From Strigamia acuminata (Eukaryota > Arthropoda > Chilopoda > Geophilomorpha > Linotaeniidae): DNA of 64,000 bases. Below the pieces are notes generated by a model. It was given only the letters and a program-made list of their open reading frames with translations. It did no database searches and had not been told where the DNA came from. The translations under genes were made by a program, and so were the position numbers. The DNA lies in contig OX442322.1 in NCBI GenBank assembly GCA_949358305.1, positions 7,562,001 to 7,626,000 on the forward strand, written 5' to 3'. Positions 1 through 10,686 of this stretch are shown here, one piece after another; positions within the stretch are counted from its first letter, which is position 1, and every line of letters begins with the position of its first letter.

Positions 1-129
1 CTTTCCCTTTCCCCTTTCCTTTCTTTTTCCCCGCATATTCCCCTTTCCACAGCTTGTTAAAAGTCTAGCGATTACAGTATAGAAAGTTAATTAATACAAG
101 AACAATACTGAACATTTATTAATGCTCAC

Positions 130-858
130 CTCAAACAAAAGTGCGGGTTTCAGGGAAACATTCTTCATGTCCTCATAGATCCGGGGATATGCTTTTTTTT
201 CGTAGATTTTGTGCACGTTGCGCATGTGAGCTTGTCCATCCACAAAATCAGGTTGTTTTCCCCACTCTCCTACATATAAAATAAAAATGTGTAAGATACA
301 ATTACAATAACAACTACGACAATTTTGTTTTTACCGTCGTTCAAAGCGCACATACTGCAATGGAACGACTTTCTAGTTTTTTCTTTATCCTTCTTCATCT
401 TCTTCTCCGCATCTTTTCTGTTGTCAAGTTCTTTTTCCACAAGTTTAGAAATTCTCTCGTCTACCATTTTCTCCACAGCTTTTAAGATTCGTTTCTCCAT
501 TGCCTTTAACGGAAAACCCTGAAAAGAAAGAAGAAAAAATAAGCAATCAGACGACCACAACAATCGAAAAAAATCAGATTGAACAAATGCAATTATACCT
601 TAACTTGTCTATGATCTACTTCCCACTGTCGCTCGTTACTCATTCTTTCTCTGTTGTCTATCATTTCCTGCACAGTTTTTAAAATTCGCTTCTCCATTTC
701 CTGTAATGTGACCCACCGTATCACAATAATATCCTGGAAATAAAGACAAAATACGCAAATAAGTGAACACCACAACAGTCGACGATCAAAGAAATTCAAA
801 TTGAACAATGCACTTATACCTCATTTTGTCCAACCTTCATTTGTCTCTTCCTGGGCGG
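130..858 (-). CDS. Partial multi-exon gene: coiled coil plus U1-type zinc finger
   Basis: Four minus-strand exons join with matching phases and GT/AG borders: 858-820, 733-599, 518-335 and 269-130. The gene continues past the left edge after a GTGAGC donor at 129, and its start was not found upstream. Exons 2 and 3 carry related helical segments, MEKRILKTVQEMIDNR and MEKRILKAVEKMVDER, which suggests an exon duplication forming a coiled coil. A lysine/glutamate-rich stretch follows. Then FHCSMC and, across the last intron, HMRNVH give a Cx2C...Hx4H pattern like the U1-type (matrin-like) fingers of RNA-binding proteins. The gap between the two halves (18 residues) is longer than usual. A nuclear RNA-associated role is inference. 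I do not recognise the gene. The splice model is well supported; the zinc-finger call is moderate. Confidence 0.7.
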
Positions 859-1237
859 CTGTCGGGAGAAAAAAAAACAAAAATAAGAAGTAAACGAAGA
901 CAGTGTTTAATCATCTTGACAGTTCACATAGACAAAAACATTAAAGATAAGTGAAAATTCTTTCTAATATCTAATTTTTAACTAATTAATTAATTTATGG
1001 ACAGTCCTCTATTGAGAACAGTGAACATCAATTTAAACACACATCTACAGGTGCGATTAAGCCGCGAATTATAAATAACTAAAAGAAAAACACATTATTT
1101 TATTAAACAGAAAGATCTTATCTTATTATTTGCGTCCTAACAAGTGATACTTTTTACAATAACCATATTGTGCCATTTCTAGCCTACTTATTTTATATTT
1201 CATATCATATGCCTGTTGATGTCCCTCTCCTCACATT
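859..1237. other. Intron or upstream flank of the zinc-finger gene
   Basis: AT-rich sequence upstream of the 39-nt exon ending at 858. Pyrimidine-rich stretches followed by AG are visible on the minus strand, but no further exon could be joined with confidence. No repeat or other gene was seen. Confidence 0.4.
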
Positions 1238-1805
1238 GTTGAGGCATTTCGCCAACTTGTGGCCTAATTTTGGAAAACTTGTGGCAAAATTGTGGACAAA
1301 TTCTGGCCAAATTCTGACCAAATTGTGGCAACATTGTGGCCAAATTGTGGATAAATTCTGACCAAATTGTGGCAAACTTGTGGACAAAATGTGGCAAAAT
1401 TCTGGCAAAATGTGGCAAAATTATGGCCAATTTGTGGCCAACTTGTGGCAAAATTCTGGCAAAAATGTGGCAAAATTATGGCCAACATGTGGCAAACTTG
1501 TGGACAAAATGTGGCCAAATTCTGGCAAACTTGTGGACAAATTCTGACCAAATTGTAGCAACATTGTGGCCAAACTGTGGATAAATTCTGGCAAAATTCT
1601 GGCAAAAATGTGGCAAAATTCGGCAAAATGTGGCAAATTCTGGCAAAAAATGTGGCATAATTCTGGCAAAAATGTGGCCAGATTATGATCAACTTGTGGC
1701 CAAATTGTGACAAACTTGTGGACAAAATGTGGCAAAATTCTGGCAAAAAATGTGGCAAAATTCTGGCTAAATTCTGGCTAAATTGTGGCCAAATTGTGGC
1801 AAATG
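1238..1805. repeat. Degenerate minisatellite, GTGGC/AAATT motif
   Basis: About 570 bp of imperfect tandem copies of a 12-15 bp motif such as AAATTGTGGCC, with variants ATTCTGGC and AACTTGTGGC. Unit length wobbles. Because the motif lacks stop codons in several frames, it produces overlapping open frames on both strands that are not genes. Confidence 0.9.
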
Positions 1806-2110
1806 TTTCGGTTACTTAGCAGTATCACTTCGTCACCGTGTCATTTCGTCGCCCTTCTGTTCGGTTTGAGTTGTTTTGATTGTAAAACCGTATCATTTCG
1901 TCGCCCTTTATTTTGTCGCCCTTTTTCCGTTTTGGGTGCCATTTTGTCGCCAAAAACAGCGACGAAATGACACAGCGACGAAAATGAAGAAACACTCTTT
2001 AGTCACCCAATGTCCGCACTTTTGCCCAACTCATTGCGCCAAATTAGCTTTTGCGCGATATTTATTAAATTTATTTATTACAACTGAAATTAATCGTGAC
2101 AACACAATAT
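1806..2110. repeat. Inverted-repeat remnant with TTTCGTCG motifs
   Basis: GTGTCATTTCGTCGC at 1838-1852 is repeated exactly in inverted orientation at 1959-1973. Further copies of TCATTTCGTCGCCC and TTTTGTCGCC lie between them. This looks like the ends of a small non-autonomous DNA transposon with subterminal repeats. No coding sequence is visible. Confidence 0.5.
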
Positions 2111-2996
2111 GATAAAATTAGGTTTATTTGAATTTTGCTGTGTACCTTTTTTGCCTTTTACCGAATGAATACTAATAATTTACACAATGTACAGTGCATT
2201 TTCAGAGACAACTACATATTTATAGGTCAAAATTGCATTTTTTTACAAAAAAAATTATTTTACACAATTAAATTGCATTTTTACAAAAAAAATTAATTTA
2301 CACAATTTAATTGCAATTATTACCTAAAAATTACAAATTTACAATAAAGAGTCAATATTTATTTTAAAAATAAAATTTTTAATTGCATTTCCCTATAAAA
2401 TTGCTTTAGAGGCAAAAATTCGACATTTAGGCAAAAATCGCTATTTCTAGGCAAGAATTGCACTTTTTCAGAAAAAGAACATTTTTAACTTAAAAAATTT
2501 ACATTTTTTGGGGTAAAAAGACCATTTTAGAACTTAAAACTGTATTTATTTGATAAAAAGTAAAAAATTTCAGCCGAAAATGGCTTTTCCAGCCAAAAAA
2601 ATGACTTTTTCAACATTAAAAGATTTTTTTTAAATATTCGGTTATTCGGCCTTTTTGGAATTCGGAGCAACTCTACCACACACCAATCGCGTTTCGACGT
2701 CGCGGTTACGAATATATCCGACATTCCTACTCACGACGTCGCGTATTTGAATATCGCGCGCGTTATCAAGCATTTTTTCTGGTTTGAACACATTAAAACA
2801 TGTGCTGAGGCCAGGAAATGCGATTGCACCTGGAGAAATAAGATTCTGCACATGCGCAGAAGCATTTTAAAAGAAGGTTGATTTGACCGACCACAGCTAG
2901 CAACGTGGGAAGGTTAAACTAACAAATGTTTCAGTGAAGTGCGAGTAAAATTAGATAATCAAAGAGTCAAACTTTTTTTAAAAATTGTTTGTTTAC
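2111..2996. other. AT-rich intergenic DNA
   Basis: Low-complexity sequence with loosely repeated poly(A)/poly(T) words (TTTTTACAAAAAAAATTA around 2240-2310). A short open frame on the minus strand at 2642-2851 is not supported by splice signals or similarity. No gene is called. Confidence 0.5.
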
Positions 2997-3279
2997 CTCT
3001 GAATTATCCAAGTCCTTTGAACATCCCGGTAAACTCATAACTGGCGCTTCTTTTGTGAATCTATAATGGCAGAATGTACTTCTGCATAGAGAGGTATAGG
3101 TAGGACCAATCACGGCTCTTGTTTCAGTTTGCAAATCACATCGCTCCATGCATTTTGGGTAACAGTTGGTGTCAAAATCGATTTTGGGACTGTTTGTGAT
3201 AAGTATGTCATCACATAGCCGAGATACTTTCAAATGGCAGGTACAAGAGAATAAGTTTGCCAAGTTTTCAAAATGAATT
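2997..3279 (-). CDS. Possible cysteine-rich coding exon
   Basis: A 283-nt open block on the minus strand sits between an acceptor (TTTCACAG, ending at 3280) and a good donor (AG/GTAAAC, at 2996). It is open throughout in one frame and holds nine cysteines in about 95 residues, including CTC, CYPKCMERC and FCHYRF. The CxxxCxxxC run loosely recalls extracellular cysteine-rich regions such as those of DEG/ENaC channels, but I could not find partner exons in the right order. No function is assigned. It could be an orphan exon of a decayed gene. Confidence 0.3.
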
Positions 3280-3410
3280 CTGTGAAATTTTTATTTTATC
3301 ATTTTTTCTCCAGGGAGAAATTTTGTCAAAACAGCTGTTCTGGGAGAATAAAAAACACCAGCGAGAAAGAATTTGTGATTAATGATGAAGCGGAATTATC
3401 GTTAGCCTAA

Positions 3411-3463
3411 ATCCGCTATGTATGTATTATCGGCTAAGTATGTATTGATAATACATAGCGGAT
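3411..3463. repeat. Short palindrome
   Basis: ATCCGCTATGTATGTATTAT at 3411-3430 faces a close inverted copy at 3447-3463 (ATAATACATAGCGGAT core). Together they could form a small hairpin. Confidence 0.5.
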
Positions 3464-3894
3464 AATTCTCCTTATTTTCTATCATTCCCATCGCATCACG
3501 GCCATCCTCGAGTTGCTGACCAGTGTTTAGTTTCCCGGGACGTGAGTCAGGATGGTAATTTGCTATTTTTTGACCGCGTTTGGTTCAGAAAAATCGAGAG
3601 TGTAGGTAAAATTTTCGAAAATTTATTGCGGATTATGAAAATACAATTTGATTTATTTTTCTCAATATTTATAAATTTCAAGTAGATGCAATTCAAGAAA
3701 AATTACTGCGACAGGTTTAGATAGAATTATTATTTTGTTCTTTTTAGGAATTTAATTCATTGATTAATTAGGTTTTTGTTAATTTTGGTGATTTAATTCA
3801 TTGATTAATTTAGTTTTTGTTAGTTTTAGTGATTTAAATAATTGATTAATTTGTTTTTTGTTCGCAATAGATTGACGGGGTTCTTGCTGTGCAC

Positions 3895-3969
3895 GAATTT
3901 CACGTGTGACAATTGACCGGTGGCCGAAGCAAGTATTCGTTCACCGGTCAATTGCCACACGTGAAATTC
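3895..3969. repeat. Strong 28-bp inverted repeat (hairpin)
   Basis: Left arm 3895-3922 and right arm 3942-3969 are inverted copies with one visible mismatch, around a 19-nt loop. Each arm contains TTCACGTG and CAATTGACCGG-type blocks. It lies upstream of the FLAD1-like exons. It could be a tiny foldback element or a regulatory palindrome; the sequence does not decide. Confidence 0.7.
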
Positions 3970-4484
3970 TTCGGACTGTCCACCAAATAAAAAGTCTATC
4001 GCTTCGACGTTTTACGGGTCCACCAAAGACTCGCCACACGCATCGACGCACAGAATCGAAAACGATTGCCGTCAACGGTCGATAAACGCAAACGATTAGA
4101 CGTGTGACGAAGGTTCAGGGACGTTCGATTTGCAGTCAGCGATGGAAAGTGGTAGTTTAACCAATCAACAGACTCCGCCGACCGGTGTGGTCCAAGAAAG
4201 AGAGACTTCCACTGAGTGAACATTTAATTATTACTTTCTTTGTTAAATTGGTAATTGGACCAGTGAATAACAAAAACTAATTTTTAAATTTAATTTGAAT
4301 TGAATGTTTTCCGTATGGTCTTTGGAATGTTGTTATTATTATTATTTTTTCTCTCTCTTTTTTTCGCATCCATATTTTTGACATAAGAATTAAGTTTTTA
4401 GAAATTCGATGGAGGAAAATGTACTAGGTTTTTATTAAATTATTAATTGTAATTATTGGTAATATTTTGCATTTGTTTTATAGG
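3970..4484. other. Flank or intron upstream of FLAD1-like exons
   Basis: Mostly AT-rich. A 25-codon plus-strand ATG frame begins at 4142 in a GC-richer patch (4000-4230), with no splice donor joining it to the exon at 4485. The stretch ends in the acceptor TTTTATAG before 4485. Confidence 0.4.
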
Positions 4485-5028
4485 TTACCTGAAGTGTGCA
4501 TTAGTTTTAACGGCGGGAAAGACTGCACCGTTCTCTTGCACCTGGTTTATGTGGTAGCTCAGCGAAATCGCTTGTTGCAAGATCGGAAGCTGAGGATCCT
4601 TTACATTCGCGATAAATTGCCGTTTCCACAAGTCGAGCAATTCGTCCAACAGTCAACTATGTGTTACGACTTCGATCTGACGATTCTGACTGGATTGGTT
4701 AAAGATGCGTTGAAACAGATGAAAACGTGTCATTCTGACACCACTGTAGGGAACCGCATTCTGGTTAATTAGATTATATTTATAATTTTATTCTCAGATG
4801 TTAATATTGTTAAACATGATTTTTATTCTTGCAACTAATACATTCCCGTTTCAAGACACTGATTCTAATTGGCCTAAATTTGTTCGTGTGTCACCTATAT
4901 TAAATTGGCAGTACGATGACGTGGTTATTCGGATACTGTACTCACCCTACTGTGAATTATATGATAAATGGCAAAATAAAAATGATATTTTTTTTTAACT
5001 TCAAAAATACTATTTTTTCCTCTTAAAA

Positions 5029-5165
5029 TACAATTTCCGCTTTTAAAAATCAATTTCTGCTTTTAAAAATCAACTTTTGCTTTTAAAAAATCAACTTTTG
5101 CTTTTAAAAAATCAATTTTTGCTTTTATAAAATCAATTTTTGCTTTTAAAAAATCAATTTGTACT
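5029..5165. repeat. AT-rich tandem repeat, about 21-22 bp unit
   Basis: Six to seven imperfect copies of TTTTTGCTTTTAAAAAATCAA inside the last intron of the FLAD1-like gene. Confidence 0.8.
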
Positions 5166-5209
5166 TAAAAAATTTTTTTTATTGTTAGTTACACATCAAT
5201 TGGGCATAT

Positions 5210-5727
5210 TGTTACGTGGCCAGACTGACTACTGTTTGACCACGTAAATACTTTATTATTAAACTGGGGGTTTGTACTTACATTAAGTTAAACTAGCATT
5301 TAACTGTGTTGCTAATAAGAAGGAAATAAAGAGGACTCATTGTATTATTAATAAAATATAACTGTATGTTTATTAAATCATAAATACAATCTGAAATGAA
5401 CCAAAGATTAACTTAAAACTAAATCTTATAAAACTATCTTAAATCTAGTAAGCATGAATAACTTTGGTGGGTGAAGAACCTCAAGATGCCGCGGCAGTAC
5501 CTGCCCGACAACCTCTCGGTATGAAAGCTCGGAATGAACTGACATTTCAGTTCTCCTCATCAGCCAAGTAAACTTGGGTGATTCTACTATTACTCAATGG
5601 GTAAATTAGTGAGATCATTCGCTTAAGGCGAACTCTAGTGAGGGTTTACAGCATTAATTCGAATCGTTTAGTTACGGAAACGAGGTGGCGACAACTGGTT
5701 CACAGTGTGCTCGTCAACCTCGTAACA
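5210..5727 (-). repeat. 3' LTR of outer gypsy element
   Basis: 518 bp with TG...CA ends, matching 24087-24604 throughout by eye. It is the 3' LTR because the element reads on the minus strand. Confidence 0.95.
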
Positions 5728-6220
5728 GCCCCCTCCTTTAGATTTTTGGACCCCAAAAACAAGTTATTTAACTAAACAAACTCCCTTGTTGTTCATGCTT
5801 ATATATGAGTTCATTCCCTGTTATTCATGCTTACTTTCACAAAATTTATACTTTAAACAACATTTACTAAAAACAATTTCAAATTACAAAAATTCAAAAT
5901 CATATGTCAATTATTACACAAATACACTTTCAAGATTAACACTTTTTTGATGTTTTTCTCACTTATATTAATTTTTTTGTTTACAGTTTTCCTATTTTCT
6001 ATACAACTAATAATTCAAAAAAAACAATATACACTACATTCAATGTGAATGAAAATGAAAACAATATCAAAATCAAAAAAATAATATCAACTTCCAATAA
6101 TAAGAAAAAAAAAACCATGTCTCTGCTCGCTCCAGTACACCTGGGCTCACATCATTGACAAATAATACAAAATAAATTATACACAAAAAAAAATAATTTC
6201 ACACAACACTTAATGTCCGA
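5728..6220 (-). other. 3' untranslated part and polypurine tract of outer gypsy element
   Basis: Directly against the 3' LTR the minus strand reads AAAGGAGGGGGC (5728-5739), a polypurine tract for plus-strand DNA priming. The rest up to ORF3 is AT-rich with no coding signal. Confidence 0.75.
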
Positions 6221-7582
6221 TTAAGGCTGGTTTTCCTCCTTTTCGAATGGGATCAACTTCTCGTGTAAGATCTCGTACACTATACGCTGGCGCAAATCAA
6301 TCGGGTGGCCATGGCGCATGTTGTCCCTGTCTTCGATATATCGGCGGGCAAAATATAAGATAGTGGGCCCGCAGCTATCGCCGTCCAGCTGTTGCATACG
6401 GGGCGGGTCCCACTTCTCATAGCCCCGTGGAAAAACCATTCCAGCCCCAACAATACAATTATGCACTCGCTCCCAAGCAGGGCAACTGAAAGTCAGAACC
6501 CCACTCGGATCGTAGAGCGTTACCTGTGTTGGAAATTTGGTCCAATCGACCACAAACAATTGCCAGTGATCGATTTCCGGTATAGGAAAAATCCAAATTG
6601 ACTTCCCATAATGGTCATGGGTTTTCTTCATCCAGCTCCATGCTTCTGGAAACCGCTCGGCGTCTAGCATCATTTCGACAAAGTCGACTCTGACTGCCCA
6701 TACTCGTTCATTAAATTTTGCGAGCATTCGCAAATAATGATCAATCACACTTGGATGAACCCAAGCCCTTTCACCTGGCGCAAGGTGTCCAAGAGACGCC
6801 ATTTCCCTATTGGTTATAATTATGGACGGGTCATCTGACATAGTAATCGCTGTTTCATGCTTTGGTCGATAACTAAAAGCTACCGTTGCTTCCAACGCCT
6901 CCATCTGTTGATCTCCTTGTAAACGAACGCGATAGAGTATCAGTTGTTTTGGCAAAATTACACAAGGGTCTTCTTTATACTCGCGCCGCCCGAGCGCTTT
7001 CGCACGCTGGATATTGCGTCTGATCTTGGCCTCATACTGAAGCAATTTATCTGCCGCACGAAACCATGCTTCAAAGACCAACCGTCCATCAAGGCCTTTC
7101 AGACCTTTTTTTCTCACTTCCTCGGTCATACAGCGCTGCTCGACTCTAAGTTCTCCAAGACGCTTCTCATTTCGGGTTACTGTCTTCTCAGCCTGCTTCT
7201 TGATGACTTGAAGTCCCTTTTTCGTGAATGCGCGCTTTTCCGCTGTATCCGCCATTCTTCTCCTTTGCTCACAGCGTTTTCGGCGCTCAATCTTGCTACG
7301 TTGTTTCGGCGTCAAGGGCTTGTCATATACTTTCGGCCGCGCACCGAGTTCTTTACGTTCGGAGAATGGTCGCTTAAATGTTACCAGTTCGGACAACGGT
7401 TTAATGGGAACAGTTGCAATGTCTTCCTCCTCAGCCAAGACATCCAAGTGTTCCAACTCCGACTGCCTGTCATATAAGTCAAACATCTGGGTCGAAACTC
7501 CCGAACACACGGAAATATTGTCGTCTTCGTCTGAGCTGTCTTTTACGTCCATCCGACTAAATTTTCCCGTCATATCGTCCAT
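6221..7582 (-). CDS. ORF3 of outer gypsy element: Ulp1/C48-like cysteine peptidase
   Basis: A 453-aa protein in the position where env would lie. The N terminus is acidic and serine-rich (SSDEDDN). A lysine/arginine-rich helical region spans roughly residues 90-200. The C-terminal third has the C48 layout: His339 in DHWQLFVVDW, Asp358 in LYDPSG, Gln398 and Cys404 in QLDGDSCGP. Yeast Ulp1 uses His514, Asp531, Gln574 and Cys580, so the Gln-to-Cys gap (6) is the same and the His-to-Cys span (65 against 66) is nearly so. Family members cleave SUMO or related isopeptide and peptide bonds; the substrate here is unknown. The ATG at 7582 starts MDDMTGKFSRMD, alignable with the inner element's MENMASKFDRMD, which supports the start. 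A TTTTTGCACATATTAG acceptor ends at 7589, seven bases before the ATG, suggesting expression from a spliced mRNA. Confidence 0.8.
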   Translation of the reverse strand: MDDMTGKFSRMDVKDSSDEDDNISVCSGVSTQMFDLYDRQSELEHLDVLAEEEDIATVPIKPLSELVTFKRPFSERKELGARPKVYDKPLTPKQRSKIERRKRCEQRRRMADTAEKRAFTKKGLQVIKKQAEKTVTRNEKRLGELRVEQRCMTEEVRKKGLKGLDGRLVFEAWFRAADKLLQYEAKIRRNIQRAKALGRREYKEDPCVILPKQLILYRVRLQGDQQMEALEATVAFSYRPKHETAITMSDDPSIIITNREMASLGHLAPGERAWVHPSVIDHYLRMLAKFNERVWAVRVDFVEMMLDAERFPEAWSWMKKTHDHYGKSIWIFPIPEIDHWQLFVVDWTKFPTQVTLYDPSGVLTFSCPAWERVHNCIVGAGMVFPRGYEKWDPPRMQQLDGDSCGPTILYFARRYIEDRDNMRHGHPIDLRQRIVYEILHEKLIPFEKEENQP

Positions 7583-8143
7583 TCAAGTCTAATATGTGCA
7601 AAAATAAATTAAATTCATTAATTACAATTGATTAATGGCCAATACAATTCATGTTCACAATCAATTTGTCTAAATTTCGTTAAACTTTTAACTTTATACA
7701 ATATTCAAATTATTTCATCTAAACCAATTAAATATTCATAGTTATTTCTATTAAATTTTAAAATTAAATGTCAAGTTAACATTTCAAAAATGTGCGAAGT
7801 TCTCTTTATTCACTGGAAAAATGGCGATAGATTCGTTTCGTTTTGTTCACTTTCGGCACTTTTATTAATATTATCCAAAGCTGGAGAAAAATGTCTCAAA
7901 ATTGTTCAAATCAACCAGTAAATTCGAGTTATTCTTGGTTCACTGCAAATAACTTGCGTTCGCCTCAAAAAACAAGAAAATACAACTTCAAAATCGTGTC
8001 ACGTCTCGTCTGTGTTCATATTAACTTCCGTCAATTAAAAGTACCTACTTTCACAGAAAATATGCGAAATCCTCGTCAATCACACTCGGAGAATAACAAT
8101 TCCCTTCGCTCACTGCAAATAACTTGCGTTCCTTAAAGAAAAG
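7583..8143 (-). other. Spacer between pol and ORF3 of outer element
   Basis: About 560 bp of AT-rich DNA without a long frame. It contains the candidate 3' splice site just upstream of ORF3. A repeated phrase (TTCACTGCAAATAACTTGCGTTC) occurs near 7939 and, as TCACTGCAAATAACTTGCGTTC, near 8110; the shared part is quoted only in outline here. Confidence 0.5.
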
Positions 8144-10686
8144 CTAGTAAAATGCAGTGTAATCTTGGCGTGGTTGCGATCTAAGTCGTCGTGACCGGAA
8201 ATCACTTTCAGCAGGACGTCGCGCATGCGTATCGGCGCCAACAGCATTTGCGACACCTGGTGATGGTTTCTGCAACCGATTCTTCTTGCTTTCGTCTGGC
8301 GACGATTTTAGCAACTGATTTCGCTGTTCTAACTCAACTTCCTTTTTCACTCGACGTGCCTCAGTTTCTTTCGGCCCGTAAATTGCCTTCAGTCGCTCTT
8401 TTTCCGTCAGAGCCGGTAAATCCGACGCTTTATCTTCGGATTCAAAGAAATTCCGCAACGAAATTTGATCATCATCATCAATAAACCTTTCCTTCGCTCC
8501 TACTTTAGGCCTATCTCGCGGATCATCGTCCTTCTTCACAATTTCCGCATTTTGATCGTCTTTTTGCGAACTTCTTTGCACTTCATCAGAAAATGTTACT
8601 TTCTTTGGTGGTAAATCCTGCAGAATAGTTTCTGGAATTTCCTCTCTCGGCTTGTATGGTTTTAAACGCTCAACATTGACAATACTAGTTTTCTTTCCTG
8701 ATGAATTCCTCACTTCATAATCGTTTGGCGCTGTGCGTCTAACTATCTCATATGGTCCAGAAAATGGTGGCAGGAGTTTTTCGCTTAACCCTACTTTCCT
8801 ATTTGGGGTTTTCAAGTAAACTAGTTCTCCTGGTTCGAATTCAACCACAATTCTGTCCAAATCAAATCTTCTCTTGCTTTTCTCACTCTGCCATTCTAGT
8901 CTTTCGTTGGCAATTTTCCGCATCTCCCTCATAAATCTAGAAGTGCGAAGAGTGAATTCCTTTCGCGGAAGGTTCAAGTTCACGTCCACACTCAAATCAA
9001 CTTCATAACCTTTCAACAAATAATATGGGGTATATCCAGTTGTTTCATGGACTGCTGAATTATAGGAGAAAATGACAAATGGTAAAAATTCATCCCAATC
9101 TGTGTGATCTTTATTAGTATAACATGTCAACATTTTAGCAAATGTTGCATTGAATCTTTCCGTTAATCCGTTGGTCCTTGGATGGTACCCGGATGTAGAT
9201 TTGTGCTGGGATTTAAACAGTGCTGATACTTCATTGATCATTTCATTCCTGTACTCTGTCCCCTTATCGCTGAGTATCTCGCGTGGACTTCCCTCTTTGA
9301 GCATTACCTCGAATACAAGAGTTTTTGCTGCTTCCAACGCTGTACATGCTGGAGCCGCTCTAGCAATGACTGCACGCGATAAATAATCAGTGATGACAAA
9401 AACAAATTTATTTCCACTATTTGAAACTGGAAAGCTTCCTAACGTGTCTATACCAATCCTCTCGAACGGTCTTGAAATCGTCGACCAAGGTTGTAATAAA
9501 CCTTTTTGTGGAGTGGTCATTGACTTACTTCCTGCGCAATGTGGACAACTGAGAACGTAATTCCTTACGTCCCTGTATATCCTCGGCCAAAAGAATCTTA
9601 CTCTAATCCTTTTCCACGTCTTATTTAGGCCGAGATGAGCACCTACGAGCCCGTCATGCATTTCTTCTAACACTTGCTTACGTAAATGCTGCGGTACTAC
9701 TAAAAGGTTTCCTTCCATGTTTAGAGAATTGTAGCTTTTCTTTCTAAACAACGTATTATCCAGGAGAACGAACTGTTTTAAAGGACGTTTCCTGTTTCTT
9801 GGAAGTTGCTCAATGTTCTCCATTGCGGTGATGATCTCCAAAATTTTCTCATCCTTACGCTGTTCTACAGGTAAGTTGAGTTTTTCGAGAAGTAGTAAGG
9901 GAATAATTTCTTTTTCTTCCTCACCAATCTCTTCTTGGATTCGGCTAAGAGCATCTGCGTCCGTGTGCTTCTTGCCTGACTTATGCATCACATCGTAGTC
10001 ATAATCTACCAGTTGTAAACTCCACCTGGCCAATCTACCGTTGGGATTTTTCACCTTATTCAGCCATTGTAACGCAGAATGGTCTGTCACAATTGTAAAT
10101 TTCCTACCGTAAAGATATGGTCTGTACTTGTTAATGCCGAATATTATGGCTAAACATTCTCTTTCCGTAGCTGTGTAATTCTGTTCCGCTGTACTTAACA
10201 ATCGACTGGCGTAACAAATCACATGTTCTTGCTTGTTAATACGCTGCTTCAAAATTGCACCGAGCCCATAAGCACTTGCATCCGTAGATACAATGAATGG
10301 CTCTGCAAAATTTGGATGTGCCAATACTGGTACCGTAACTAAAGCTGTCCGTAAGGCCTTAAACGCTGTTTCCTGTGGTGGTCCCCAATCAAAAGCTTCA
10401 TCTTTGCGAGTTAAGTTGGCTAAGGGCTTAGATACGTCCGCAAATCCTGGAATAAACTTTCGATAATACGAACATAAACCCAAAAACCCTCTCAACTGCT
10501 TCAAATTTGTTGGTTTTGGAAATTTAGCTACACTTTCCAAATTACGTGGATCAGGTGACACTCCATCAGAATCAACTATGTGGCCTAAATATTTGATGGT
10601 ATTAGTACCAAACGTACATTTGCTGAGTTTAACCTTTAAGTTTGCCAACCGCAGCTTGCTGAAGACAGCATCGAGATCCTGAAGAT
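8144..10686 (-). CDS. pol: pol of outer gypsy element, 3' part (end of RT, RNase H, integrase)
   Basis: This continues the frame broken at the inner insertion. It starts QDLDAVFSKLRLANLKVKLS, the thumb region of reverse transcriptase. Next come the RNase H domain (STDASAYGLGAIL, TDHSALQWL, DADALSR), the integrase zinc region (HDGLVGAHLG...CPHC) and the DDE core (IGIDTLGSFP, DYLSRAV, SDKGTEYRNEM, NGLTERFNATF). The C-terminal region contains LVYLKTPNRKVGLSEKL and a basic, charged tail ending RQDYTAFY. No internal stop was seen. Together with 20575-22078 it would make one pol frame; the gap is exactly the inner element plus one copy of its AGAT duplication. Confidence 0.9.

Noticed and set aside
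1200-1758. Several overlapping frames of 60-160 codons
   Set aside because: All come from the degenerate GTGGC/AAATT minisatellite.
2642-2851. Minus-strand frame containing AIAFPGLSTCFN
   Set aside because: Briefly resembled the FPAVTICN motif of DEG/ENaC channels, but it would lie downstream of the cysteine-rich exon at 2997-3279, the wrong order, and the rest is not channel-like.
6392-7592. Plus-strand frames opposite ORF3 of the outer element
   Set aside because: Antisense shadows of the peptidase ORF.
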